Below, one piece after another: positions 18,512 to 26,418 of a DNA stretch of 64,000 bases. Origin of the DNA: Halorientalis marina (lineage in GTDB: Archaea; Halobacteriota; Halobacteria; Halobacteriales; Haloarculaceae); assembly GCF_023028345.1 (NCBI RefSeq), contig NZ_CP095488.1, forward strand, positions 62,001 to 126,000, written 5' to 3'. Below the pieces are notes generated by a model. It did no database searches. It was not told the origin of the DNA and saw only the letters and a list, made by a program, of their open reading frames with translations. Positions within the stretch are counted from its first letter, which is position 1. Every line of letters begins with the position of its first letter. Position numbers and translations under genes: made by a program.

Positions 18512-20101
18512 TTAAGCAATCTGTCGTGTTTCTTCTTCCCAGTACGGCTCGCGGAGCGCCTTCTTGTCGACCTTTCCGTAGGGTGTGGTCGGTAGTTCGT
18601 CCACGAACTCGACGCTCTTCGGTTTCTTGTAGTCTGCAAGCCGCTCGTCCGCGAATGAGTTGACGTCCGATTCGGTAACGTCGCTGTCGCCCTCGGTGAC
18701 GACGACGGCGTGGACGGCTTCGCCCCAGTCGTCGTGAGGGACGCCGATGACCGCAACGTCGTTGACGTCGGGATGTTTGATCAGTTCGTCTTCCACATTG
18801 GTCGTGTAGACGTTCATCCCGCCGGTGACGATCATGTCGCTGTCCCGGTCGAGGATGTAGACGTAGCCGTCCTCGTCCATCTTCCCGACGTCGCCGGTCC
18901 TGACCCAGCCGTCGACGAGCGTCTCTTCTGTCTTCTCGGGCAGTTCGTGATAGCCGACCATTCGGTACGGTGCCCGCAGGAGGATCTCCCCCTCTTCGCC
19001 TGGCGGAAGCGGTCCAGTGTCTGCCTTGTCGTCGATCGGCGCGATCTGGACGTCGACCATCACGGTCGGCTGTCCGCAGGAGTCGAGTTTCTGCCCGGCG
19101 TCGACCGTGTGGTCCGTCTTAGGGAGCGTCGTCCCGACGTTCGGAACCTCGCTTTGTCCGTACAACTGGACGAAAACCTGTCCGAAGACGTCGAGTGCCT
19201 CCTCGAGTCGCTCGCGTGCGATCGGCGCGGCGCCGTAGACGAGCGTCTCGAGCGAGGACACGTCAGTCGACTCGAGGCGGTCGTGATCCAGCACGCGATA
19301 AATCATCGTCGGGACCATCCACGACCACGTGATCTCTTCCTCCTCGAGGTGTCGCAGGAAATCCTCTGCGTCGAACCCCTGCGTGATGGTCGCGTGTGCG
19401 CCGCGTATCATCCCTGCCGAGAGGGCGTACCCCGCCGAATGGGGCAGCGGCGTCATCAGGAGCATCCGCTCGTCGGGATTGATGTCCAACTCGATGACGT
19501 GGGCGAGGAGATCAGTCGCAAGGCTGTAGTGGGTGTGTTTGGCTCCCTTCGGCTTCCCGGTCGTCCCGCCGGTGTACTGGAAGAGCGCGATATCATCTGG
19601 GTCGACTTCCACGTCGGGGGCGGTCCCCGCGTGTGCCTCGACGAGCCGCTCAGACGCGGCCATCCCGTCCGGTGCCTCCTGGCCCAGTACGACGACTTCC
19701 TCGAGCGACGGAATCTCCTCAGCCAGCCCCCCGATCGTCTCCGTGAACTCCTCGCCGACGACGACCGCTCGCGCCCCCGAGTCCGAGATGATGTGTTCGT
19801 ACTCGTCTTCGGTCAGCATGTCGTTCATCGCGACCTTCGCGTACCCGCCGCGGACACAGGCGAGGTCGGCCAGCACGTAGCCCAGTTGGTTCGACATCAT
19901 GAGACCGACACGATCGCCCTTCTCGATCCCGCGCTCGGCGAGAGCATTTGCGAGCGCGCCGGCGCGATCCCACGCCTCCCTGTAGCTGATGGACTCGTCG
20001 TCGAACGTCGCCAAGGGATCGTCACCGTACTTCCGACACGCGCGTTCTAAAAGCGCGTTCAACGTCGGTACTTCCGACACGAACTGGTCATTAGCATCCA
20101 T
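18512..20101 (-). CDS. Acyl-CoA synthetase (AMP-forming), first copy
   Basis: A 529-residue ANL-family ligase starting MDANDQFVSEVPTLN. Motif A3 is FQYTGGTTGKPKGAKH (~residues 172-187), A5 is LYGQSE, A8 is GWVRTGDVGKMDEDGY, and the catalytic lysine near the end is in TPYGKVDKKAL. It activates a carboxylic acid to its CoA thioester via an acyl-AMP. Placed directly before the carboxylase subunits it is the natural counterpart of the benzoylacetate-CoA ligase encoded with acetophenone carboxylase, so a beta-keto acid is the favoured substrate; a free fatty or aromatic acid remains possible. Cytoplasmic. Confidence 0.87.
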   Translation of the reverse strand: MDANDQFVSEVPTLNALLERACRKYGDDPLATFDDESISYREAWDRAGALANALAERGIEKGDRVGLMMSNQLGYVLADLACVRGGYAKVAMNDMLTEDEYEHIISDSGARAVVVGEEFTETIGGLAEEIPSLEEVVVLGQEAPDGMAASERLVEAHAGTAPDVEVDPDDIALFQYTGGTTGKPKGAKHTHYSLATDLLAHVIELDINPDERMLLMTPLPHSAGYALSAGMIRGAHATITQGFDAEDFLRHLEEEEITWSWMVPTMIYRVLDHDRLESTDVSSLETLVYGAAPIARERLEEALDVFGQVFVQLYGQSEVPNVGTTLPKTDHTVDAGQKLDSCGQPTVMVDVQIAPIDDKADTGPLPPGEEGEILLRAPYRMVGYHELPEKTEETLVDGWVRTGDVGKMDEDGYVYILDRDSDMIVTGGMNVYTTNVEDELIKHPDVNDVAVIGVPHDDWGEAVHAVVVTEGDSDVTESDVNSFADERLADYKKPKSVEFVDELPTTPYGKVDKKALREPYWEEETRQIA

Positions 20102-20121
20102 GCATACACCTGAATGTTGAT

Positions 20122-20165
20122 AACACGCATGTTAGGTATTCCCACTATATTAGGCCATATATATC
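20122..20165 (-). promoter_or_regulatory. Promoter with palindrome before the ligase/carboxylase operon
   Basis: Upstream of the ATG at 20101 there is an AT-rich TATATATA-like element at about 20154-20165 and, some 30 bases nearer the gene, the near-perfect palindrome AACACGCATGTT (20122-20133, five of six base pairs). A dyad where transcription should start suits a repressor or activator site. The HTH-10 regulator encoded just upstream is an obvious candidate, which is inference. Confidence 0.4.
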
Positions 20166-20270
20166 GGTCGTTTATTACAGTCGTTCGGTACCGGCGCGAC
20201 AGAGAGATCACGACAGTCGCCGAGTATCAGTGACGGCTGCTACAACCGCTGAACACGCTGGAACATGGTC

Positions 20271-20969
20271 TCACTGGTCGATTGACTCTCCGAAGAGGAG
20301 GCCGAACATGCTGCTCTCAGTCCGGCGGAGTTGCTCGCTGAACGACGGCTGGCTGATGCCCAGCTCCGCCGCGACGTCCTCGCTCGTGGCCCGCTGTGGC
20401 ACCTCGAAGTAGCCCATCCGGTACGCCGTCTCCAGCAATTCAAGTTGGCTCTCGGTGAGTTTTCCCCGGTAGACGCGTTTCATCGAATCGAGGCCGAGCG
20501 GATAGCCCGCGCTCTCCGTCGGCGACGTTTCGAGGAGTTCGAACGCCTCGAACCCGTCTTCGATACTCGTGGCGAGGTCCTTGAGGTGGTTCCAGTCCCT
20601 GACGACCGCGACGATGGTCAGTCGGCCGTTCTCCGCGACCAGCCGGTACGGAATCGCGTCGTTTTCCGCTAGTGCCGTCAGGATGAAAGGATCTTCCTCC
20701 TCCACGAAGCCGACGAGGTGGTGCGTCTCGGACGCGGGCGAGAGTTTCCAGAGTTCAATGACGTCGATGTGCCCGACTTCGTCGAGTTCGTCATGGATCG
20801 ACTCACCTGCCCCGCCGCTGATCGTGATGAACTCGATCCAGTGTCGCTCCCCCTTGTAGATCGCGTTGTCCAATTCGACGGTGTCGACGCCGGGGATGCA
20901 GTCAATCGGCGTCGTAAACGCACCCGATTGTTTGACCCCGAACTTCACCCGGAGGACTCTCTCGTCCAT
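20271..20969 (-). CDS. HTH-10 (Bat-type) regulator of the catabolic island
   Basis: A 232-residue one-component regulator, MDERVLRVKFGVKQSG. Residues ~1-155 are the sensor-like region; residues ~165-225 the HTH-10 domain (KLTESQLELLETAYRMGYFEVP, signature LTESQLELL; recognition region GISQPSFSEQLRR). It follows the second CoA ligase by three bases and precedes the first one, so it is cotranscribed with a ligase and sits between two catabolic transcription units. Control of both by a CoA ester or ketone is likely but unproven. Confidence 0.82.
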   Translation of the reverse strand: MDERVLRVKFGVKQSGAFTTPIDCIPGVDTVELDNAIYKGERHWIEFITISGGAGESIHDELDEVGHIDVIELWKLSPASETHHLVGFVEEEDPFILTALAENDAIPYRLVAENGRLTIVAVVRDWNHLKDLATSIEDGFEAFELLETSPTESAGYPLGLDSMKRVYRGKLTESQLELLETAYRMGYFEVPQRATSEDVAAELGISQPSFSEQLRRTESSMFGLLFGESIDQ

Positions 20970-20972
20970 TCC

Positions 20973-22538
20973 TCACCAGTACGGCTTGCGGAGCGTCTTC
21001 TTGTCGATCTTACCGTACGGTGTCTCCGGGAGTTTCGCAACTTCGTCGATGGAGTCGGGCACCTCGTACTCCGCCAGATTGTCGCGGCAGAACTCCAGAA
21101 GGCCATCCCTGTCCACCTGGTTCCCCGACGCCGGAACGATCACGGCCTTCGGGAGCTGATCGGTTTCTCTGCGGGGTTTCGACGTCCCGCGTCGAGCGAC
21201 GTCCTTGTCCCGGGGAACGCCGATAACCGCGACCTGGGACACGGCGGGATGGCGCTGGACGACATCTTCGACCTCCGTCGAGTAGATCGGCTGCCCATCG
21301 CGCAGGATCACGTCGTCGACCCGGTCCAGAACGACGAGTCGCCCCGCATCGTCGATCCGGCCCAGGTCACCCGTCAGAATCGGCCCCGATTCGGCCGCCG
21401 CCCCGTCCCCATTCAGATATTCCACCATCGCGTACGGCGACCTCACCGCGATCTCGCCGACATCATCCCCCCACTCGTACTCGTCCGACAGCACCTCGAT
21501 GTTCGCCAACTGGACGGGGTAGCCGGCGGAATTGAGTCCCGCTTCGTTCGCCGGATCGTGTTCGTGTTTCGGCAGGACCGTGACGAGGTTCGGCACCTCG
21601 GCAAGCCCGTAGAGCTGAATGAACACCTCGCCGAGCTGTTCGAGCCCCTCCTTGAGCGTCGTCGTCGGGATCGGCGCCGCGCCGTAAATCAACGTCCGTA
21701 ACGAGTCCGTCTCGTGTTCCGCGAGTTGCGGCGATTCAAGCAGTTCGGCGATCATTGTCGGGACCGCGAACGTCGCCGTGACCCGCTCCTCTTCGATAGT
21801 CTCGAGAACACGCTCCGTATCAAAGCCGTCTTGGAGGAGCACCGTTCCGCCCTGGGCGAGGACACCGCGGGCGCAGTACCCCGCCGAGTGGCCAAGCGGC
21901 GTCGTCAACAGCATACGCTCGTCGCGGTGGAAATCCAGCTCGGAGATGTGGGAGTAGATGTTCGATACGAGCCCTTCGTGTGTGTGTAACGCACCCTTCT
22001 GAGTCCCTGTCGTCCCGCTCGTGTACTGTGCAACAACGCCATCAGTCGGCGAGATCTCGACGTCGGGCGGCTCGTCGTCGGCCTTGGAAATCACCCTCTC
22101 GTAGGCCTGGAACCCGATGGGGAGACTCTCCCCGTCGGCGACGCCGACTATGAACTCGAGATCTGTTTCGGAGTCGGACAGGATCTCCTTCGCGATGTCA
22201 AAATACGATGGCCCGACGACAAGGATGTCAACGTCGGCATCATTGACGATATACCCGATGCTCTCCTCGTCGAGGCTGGCGATCAGCGGAACGAGGATGC
22301 CGCCCGCCTGTGTGGTCGCCACCTCCGTGACGAGGTACTCGTAGCGGTTGCGCATCAGGAGACCGACACGGTCGCCGACCCCCAGCTGCATCTCACGAAG
22401 CGCGTTCCCGAACGCTCCTGCCTCCTGCCCAAGTTCACCGTACTGCAAACGGGTTCGTGCGGACTGGACTGCGATGCTGTCCGCGTAGCGGTCGAACAGC
22501 TTGGCGTAGAATTCGTCGAGAGTTACGTTCATACCCAT
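20973..22538 (-). CDS. Acyl-CoA synthetase (AMP-forming), second copy
   Basis: A 521-residue ANL-family ligase, MGMNVTLDEFYAKLFD. Motif A3 is QYTSGTTGTQKGALHTH, where the usual proline before Lys-Gly is Gln; A5 is LYGLAE; A8 is TGDLGRIDDAGRLVVLD; the catalytic lysine is in TPYGKIDKKTL. It is a diverged paralogue of the ligase at 18512. The two may act on different acids of the same pathway, for instance the starting acid and the carboxylation product. A TTTAAAAC stretch ~30 bases before the ATG at 22538 suits a TATA box and a nearly leaderless transcript. Confidence 0.85.
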   Translation of the reverse strand: MGMNVTLDEFYAKLFDRYADSIAVQSARTRLQYGELGQEAGAFGNALREMQLGVGDRVGLLMRNRYEYLVTEVATTQAGGILVPLIASLDEESIGYIVNDADVDILVVGPSYFDIAKEILSDSETDLEFIVGVADGESLPIGFQAYERVISKADDEPPDVEISPTDGVVAQYTSGTTGTQKGALHTHEGLVSNIYSHISELDFHRDERMLLTTPLGHSAGYCARGVLAQGGTVLLQDGFDTERVLETIEEERVTATFAVPTMIAELLESPQLAEHETDSLRTLIYGAAPIPTTTLKEGLEQLGEVFIQLYGLAEVPNLVTVLPKHEHDPANEAGLNSAGYPVQLANIEVLSDEYEWGDDVGEIAVRSPYAMVEYLNGDGAAAESGPILTGDLGRIDDAGRLVVLDRVDDVILRDGQPIYSTEVEDVVQRHPAVSQVAVIGVPRDKDVARRGTSKPRRETDQLPKAVIVPASGNQVDRDGLLEFCRDNLAEYEVPDSIDEVAKLPETPYGKIDKKTLRKPYW

Positions 22539-22761
22539 CTGGCTTCGTCGTCCGTGCCAACCTTGTTTTAAATTAGCCGGTATTAAGCATTTGCACGGCC
22601 GGCGTCGTTGTCTTCAATTGTTGAGTGGTGTGCTCTAGTCAACGACCCCACCCTACTCGCTCGGGATCCATCGACTCGAGCGTGTTGGTGCATGTCTTGA
22701 ATGAGACACCGTCGTCCAATAGCCCTCGCTGACTTGGAGTTCGAAGTCGCTGGTTTGGAGG

Positions 22762-22802
22762 TTAACCAACAAAGTCGGGGATAGAGTAAGTTTGTTGGTT
22801 AA
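22762..22802. repeat. Bipartite palindrome, copy 1 (left of the origin)
   Basis: TTAACCAAC at 22762-22770 and GTTGGTTAA at 22794-22802, separated by exactly 23 bases; here the arms extend to 12 bases (AAA/TTT). The same pair with the same 23-base gap recurs at 25614 and 61188. The half-site centres are 32 bases apart, about three helical turns, as expected for a protein dimer contacting one face of the DNA. Confidence 0.75.
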
Positions 22803-22886
22803 GCTATTCGGACCGAGATCCGATTTTGGGAGGAGAAGGAGGACGAAGGGGAGAATGAGAGTGGAGAGAGAAACGGAATGGAGGGG

Positions 22887-23523
22887 ACACACCACGTTTC
22901 CGGTGAAAGAGCGAACTGATTTGCGAGCTGGATCGGACACCGGGTTTCCGGTGAAACGGACGTTCAAGGGGTTTCTCTGGAGTGGAACGGAGTCCATGGG
23001 AGTACGAACCGGTGAAAGAACCGACCGATTCGACTGGAGATTTAGGCATAGAGAGAATGTGAAGACCGGTCACGACCGTTCACTCGATCAACTTATCGAG
23101 AGGTGGAGACACACACACCACGTTTCCGGTGAAATCGGTGACAGAGGGGTCCCGCATCCTGAAAATGGCTGTACTAAATACTCTGGAAGTGTCTGTTTAG
23201 GTATGTATGTCTGACGAAGATATAAGTGGTATGGAAGTGTTATACTCCATTAAGTCACTCGCAACTGAAGAGTAGAAGCGAGCTCGCTCGCGAGTATCTC
23301 CAGTTGAACCAGTCGAAAACAGTGTTCTCTCGAGCTCTCTGTGCTGTTCGTCCATCGTGCTACTTGCCAGTAAGAGGGCTGCGTTCGATAGAACCGCGTT
23401 TCTTCTGAATCGGTCCCCCGCATTTCCTGTGCCCTCACCCTCTCTTTCTAACTGTTTCACCGGAAACGTGGTGTGTGTGTGTCGGGGAAAAAGCCAAGTC
23501 ATTTCACCGGAAACGTGGTGTAT
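22887..23523. other. oriC: Replication origin: inverted origin-recognition boxes flanking an AT-rich stretch
   Basis: Boxes with the core CACCGGAAACGTGGTGT lie in inverted orientation on both sides. On the left, 22887-22908 and 23113-23134 read as the reverse complement, with a variant at 22936-22956 and a half box near 23006. On the right, 23455-23476 and 23502-23523 read forward. The 22-base boxes at 22887, 23113 and 23455 are identical when oriented. Between them 23160-23250 is AT-richer than its surroundings and may be the unwinding element. The arrangement next to cdc6 is the standard haloarchaeal origin. The box at 23502 ends six bases before the cdc6 ATG, so Cdc6 binding should also affect its own promoter. 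Confidence 0.85.
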
Positions 23524-23529
23524 AATCGA

Positions 23530-24729
23530 ATGTCAGATTCCGACGACCTCTTCATCAGAGAAGACGCCATCTTCGCGAACAAGGAACTTCTCGAGATCAA
23601 TCACCTTCCTGACGAGGGACGGATCGTCGGTCGCGATGAGGAAATCTCCAATCTCGCAAACGCCGTCAATCCAGCTATATTCAACCAAAGCCCGAGCAAC
23701 GTTCTTATCTTCGGGAAAACGGGCACCGGGAAATCCCTCTGTGCGAAGTACGTGTCCCAGCGACTGATACAGACGGCTAGTGACGAGGGCGTGAAAGCGG
23801 CGTTTGCCTACGTCGACTGTGCACAGGACTCGACGGAAACCCAAGCTATCCAGACGGTCGCGGCTGAACTGAACGACGAGTCGACTGACATCCGGATTCC
23901 TGATAAGGGGATCAGTACCTCGAACTACTACAAGAGGCTCTGGGATATTCTCGAAGACCTCTACGACGTCACCCTTATCATCCTCGACGAGATCGACAAA
24001 CTGGACGACGACGATATCCTGATGCAGTTGTCCCGAGCCGGTGAGGCCGGAAAGATCGAAAACTCAAAGATCGGCGTTATCGGGATCAGCAACAAGATCA
24101 AATACAAAGAGCGGATGGACGAACGCGTCAAAAGCAGCCTCTGTGAACGGGAGTTCGTCTTCCCACCCTACAATGCTGCACAACTGCAGGAAATCATGCA
24201 CGCTCGCGATGACGCATTCAAATCCGGGGTTCTCTCCGACGGAGTCATTCCCCGTGTCGCTGCACTTGCCGCCCGTGAACACGGTGATGCGCGGAAAGCG
24301 ATCGACATGCTCCGCTACGCTGGCGAAATCGCACAGTCGAAAAACGCCGACCAGATCGAGGAGTCGTTCGTCACGGAAGCTCGGGAACGGGCCGAAACCG
24401 ATCGGTTCCGCGAGTTGATCCGTGGTTCGACGCCGCATTCCCGGTACGTACTGCAAGCACTCACTATTCTGTCGCTAGATAGCTATTCTCAAACCGGCTT
24501 CAGGACGACACGAATCTTCGATACCTACAAAGAAATCTGCCGGCAGGAGGCGTCCGATCCATTGTCGCTGCGTCGCGTGCGTGATCTCCTGAAAGAACAT
24601 GCGTTCCTCGATGTCATCGAGCAGTCTCGACACAGTGGTGGGAGTGCCGAGGGGAGCTACACCGAACACCAGCTACTCGAAGACCCGACTGTCGTGAAGA
24701 ACGTCCTGCAGGATACTATCGAGCAGTAG
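23530..24729 (+). CDS. cdc6: Orc1/Cdc6 replication initiator
   Basis: A 399-residue AAA+ initiator from ATG 23530 (MSDSDDLFIREDAIF); the frame extends to a GTG at 23475 but that part is origin-box DNA. Walker A is FGKTGTGKSLCAKYV, Walker B LIILDEIDKLDDDD, sensor 1 region VIGISNK, sensor 2 region REHGDARKAIDMLRYAG, and the C-terminal ~100 residues form the winged helix that reads origin boxes. It should bind the boxes at 22887-23523 and the array behind the gene and load MCM. It stands as a single transcription unit between the two sets of boxes. Confidence 0.93.
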   Translation: MSDSDDLFIREDAIFANKELLEINHLPDEGRIVGRDEEISNLANAVNPAIFNQSPSNVLIFGKTGTGKSLCAKYVSQRLIQTASDEGVKAAFAYVDCAQDSTETQAIQTVAAELNDESTDIRIPDKGISTSNYYKRLWDILEDLYDVTLIILDEIDKLDDDDILMQLSRAGEAGKIENSKIGVIGISNKIKYKERMDERVKSSLCEREFVFPPYNAAQLQEIMHARDDAFKSGVLSDGVIPRVAALAAREHGDARKAIDMLRYAGEIAQSKNADQIEESFVTEARERAETDRFRELIRGSTPHSRYVLQALTILSLDSYSQTGFRTTRIFDTYKEICRQEASDPLSLRRVRDLLKEHAFLDVIEQSRHSGGSAEGSYTEHQLLEDPTVVKNVLQDTIEQ

Positions 24730-24763
24730 CTTCACGATTGAACGCTCCCGTTTCGCTCGGCGA

Positions 24764-25205
24764 TTTCACCGGAAATGCGGTGTGTGCGATCCGAACCGAT
24801 ACCTTTCACCGGAAACCCGGTGTGTCATATTGGCTATCGAACCGCGTTTCACCGGAAACCAATCGGATTCCACCAGTAACCAACCGCGCTCACCGGCGGT
24901 CAACCGCGTCCAGCGCAGGTCAACCGTATTTCACACGGGGTCAACCGTATTTCACCGGAAATCCGGCGTGTCAATTCAGGATTGCTCAATTCACCGGAAA
25001 CCTGGTGTGTCAGTCTAGAATGGCTCGATTCACCGGAAACCCGGTGTGTCAGCTCGAGGTGGCTCGATTCACCGGAAACCTGGTGTGTCAGTCCAGAATG
25101 GCTCAATTCACCGGAAATTCGGCGTGTCAATACGGGGTTGCTCAATTCACCGGAAACCTGGTGTGTCAGTCCAGGATGGCGCAATTCACCGGATACCTGG
25201 TGTGA
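24764..25205 (+). repeat. Tandem array of origin-recognition boxes behind cdc6
   Basis: All boxes read in one direction. Three are at 24764, 24804 and 24847; a degenerate part (24867-24948) repeats GTCAACCG every 20-21 bases; then seven boxes begin at 24950, 24989, 25028, 25067, 25106, 25145 and 25184, exactly 39 bases apart. Each has ATTCACCGGAAA and GG(T/C)GTGTCA. The stretches between boxes are themselves related (consensus near CAGTCCAGAATGGCTCA), so the whole 39-base unit was duplicated. It is not a CRISPR: no unique spacers and no cas genes. Confidence 0.85.
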
Positions 25206-25269
25206 CTCGCGTGCTGGTTCGGTTCCCATACGTGATGCGGTGAATGATGGCATCCTCGCGAGTGTCGTC

Positions 25270-25536
25270 TCATGTCTCCTCTGATGATCCCTCGAGATTC
25301 TTCGAGACCGCGGTAGCCAGCATCTCGATGTGGCCCAGTTCCTCCGTTGCAGTCTCCATCAGGAACTGCCGTATCTTTTCCTTCTCAGCGGGGATGGCAA
25401 ACGCTTGGAACATGTACTGGAGGGCGATACGCATTTCGCCCTCGGCACCACCGATGGCCTGCTGTCGCATCTTCGCGAACCGAGGGTTCGGCTCATTGAC
25501 CGTGACTTCGAACTGAAGTTCGTCATCGTGGTGAAA
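25270..25536 (-). pseudogene. N-terminal relic of a manganese catalase
   Basis: The minus strand reads FHHDDELQFEVTVNEP, then RFAKMRQQAIGGAEGEMR, ALQYMFQAF and ATEELGHIEMLATAV before TGA 25270-25272. This is the start of the ferritin-like Mn catalase fold, including the first two Glu/His metal-ligand helices (GGAEGEM, EELGHIEM). The initiator codon expected just before FHHDD reads GCG, and the protein stops after ~88 of the usual ~270-300 residues, so the gene has lost both ends. An in-frame ATG at 25470 could give 66 residues, too short for the fold. Confidence 0.75.
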
Positions 25537-25612
25537 CGCGATATCGGAGACGTGGGAAAACAGGGGATGTATGTAGCCTCTGCACTCGCCATCCCTCGAT
25601 TCGCCCGCTTGC

Positions 25613-25655
25613 TTTAACCAACGGCTGCCACCTATCTATGACTCTGTTGGTTAAA
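25613..25655. repeat. Bipartite palindrome, copy 2 (right of the origin)
   Basis: TTTAACCAAC at 25613-25622 and GTTGGTTAAA at 25646-25655, again with a 23-base gap. It lies about 80 bases upstream of the Mn-catalase relic, in promoter position for that former gene, and marks the right border of the origin region as copy 1 marks the left. Confidence 0.75.
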
Positions 25656-25788
25656 CATCTACCGTCGGTTCCCGCGCCAGCTGAAGCGGACAAACGAACT
25701 CGCTCCTACCAGAACGTGAGAGGATTCGAGGTGGGGGCGCTGTCCAGTTCACCCGGCCATCATCACTTACGGAAATACAAGGAGAAAG

Positions 25789-25808
25789 CCCCGCCGTTTA
25801 GCGCGGGG
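25789..25808 (+). mobile_element. IS200/IS605-type subterminal hairpin
   Basis: CCCCGC-N8-GCGGGG preceded by GGAGAAAG, the kind of short GC hairpin found at ends of haloarchaeal IS200/IS605 and IS1341-type elements. It precedes the TnpB relic by ~100 bases. The rest of 25656-25907 shows no gene. Confidence 0.45.
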
Positions 25809-25907
25809 ATAAATCCGACACTGACCGTGACAGCCCACCGTTCGATGGCACACCCGGATATTCAAAGGTCGAATCCATACCTTCAGCTAGGTCTGTCAAC
25901 ATAGGTT

Positions 25908-26000
25908 ATGACGGAACAGGTCGTCACCCGCACCTACACTGCTTCCATCAAGAACTAGCAACAGGTGCAAGACGACCTAGACGCCCTCGGGTTCGCCGCG
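25908..26000 (+). pseudogene. tnpB: N-terminal relic of TnpB (IS1341-type)
   Basis: From ATG 25908 the frame gives MTEQVVTRTYTASIKN, a TAG at 25956-25958, then QQVQDDLDALGFAA. This is the first ~31 residues of haloarchaeal TnpB, in which a dipeptide-rich strand is followed by QQV-DDLD-LGF-ASKLWN. Similarity ends at 26000 where a different sequence begins. The C-terminal part of a TnpB is found 1.8 kb downstream in the same direction. Confidence 0.65.
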
Positions 26001-26113
26001 GACCAGCCGACCGGCGAGGGGTCACGGGCTCACCCGCGGACGCGATTCCACCGGACTCGATCCGCTCACGTCCACACCGGCGGCGGGGGACTGACGATCC
26101 CATGACCGCTGCC

Positions 26114-26323
26114 TCACCGGCGACGGGCGAGTCGGGCGAGCACGGACGCGACTACGCCGAGTCCGGGCACGCGCCGCGACAGTGCAGCGGCCGCGAGCAG
26201 GATGGCGGCGCTCCAGCGTTCCCCGCGTGTCAACGCGATCGCGGCGTCGACAATCGTGGAGAAGAACGAGACGTCGTTCAGCAGGTTTCTCGTGGAATGT
26301 GTCGTCACGTTCAGCAAAAGCAA
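26114..26323 (-). CDS. Small hydrophobic protein, unknown
   Basis: A possible 69-residue protein (MLLLNVTTHSTRNLLNDVSF; a GTG at 26308 is an alternative start). Its second half, WSAAILLAAAALSRRVPGLG, is a hydrophobic segment ending in a basic tail LARLARRR, giving one membrane helix or hairpin. I recall similar short haloarchaeal proteins with LLLAAAALS and GLG-VVS patterns but cannot name the family. It lies inside the region separating the two TnpB pieces. Confidence 0.45.
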   Translation of the reverse strand: MLLLNVTTHSTRNLLNDVSFFSTIVDAAIALTRGERWSAAILLAAAALSRRVPGLGVVASVLARLARRR

Positions 26324-26418
26324 TTTGACCGTCGAACGTGTCCTGCTTGCGGCTGCCCGCTGTCTTTAACAGGCACTGCTCCACACAGTTGCCCCCTCAC
26401 GTCTCGACCCCCACAAAC

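Noticed and set aside
23475-23529. Earlier GTG start for cdc6
   Set aside because: The added residues are a translation of origin-box DNA; homology and a normal N terminus begin at 23530.
24950-25205. Regular repeats resembling a CRISPR array
   Set aside because: The repeats are origin-recognition boxes also found in front of cdc6, the intervals between them are related to each other, and there are no cas genes.
25638-25904. 88-codon plus-strand frame before the TnpB relic
   Set aside because: It runs through the right arm of the palindrome and the IS hairpin; no protein features.
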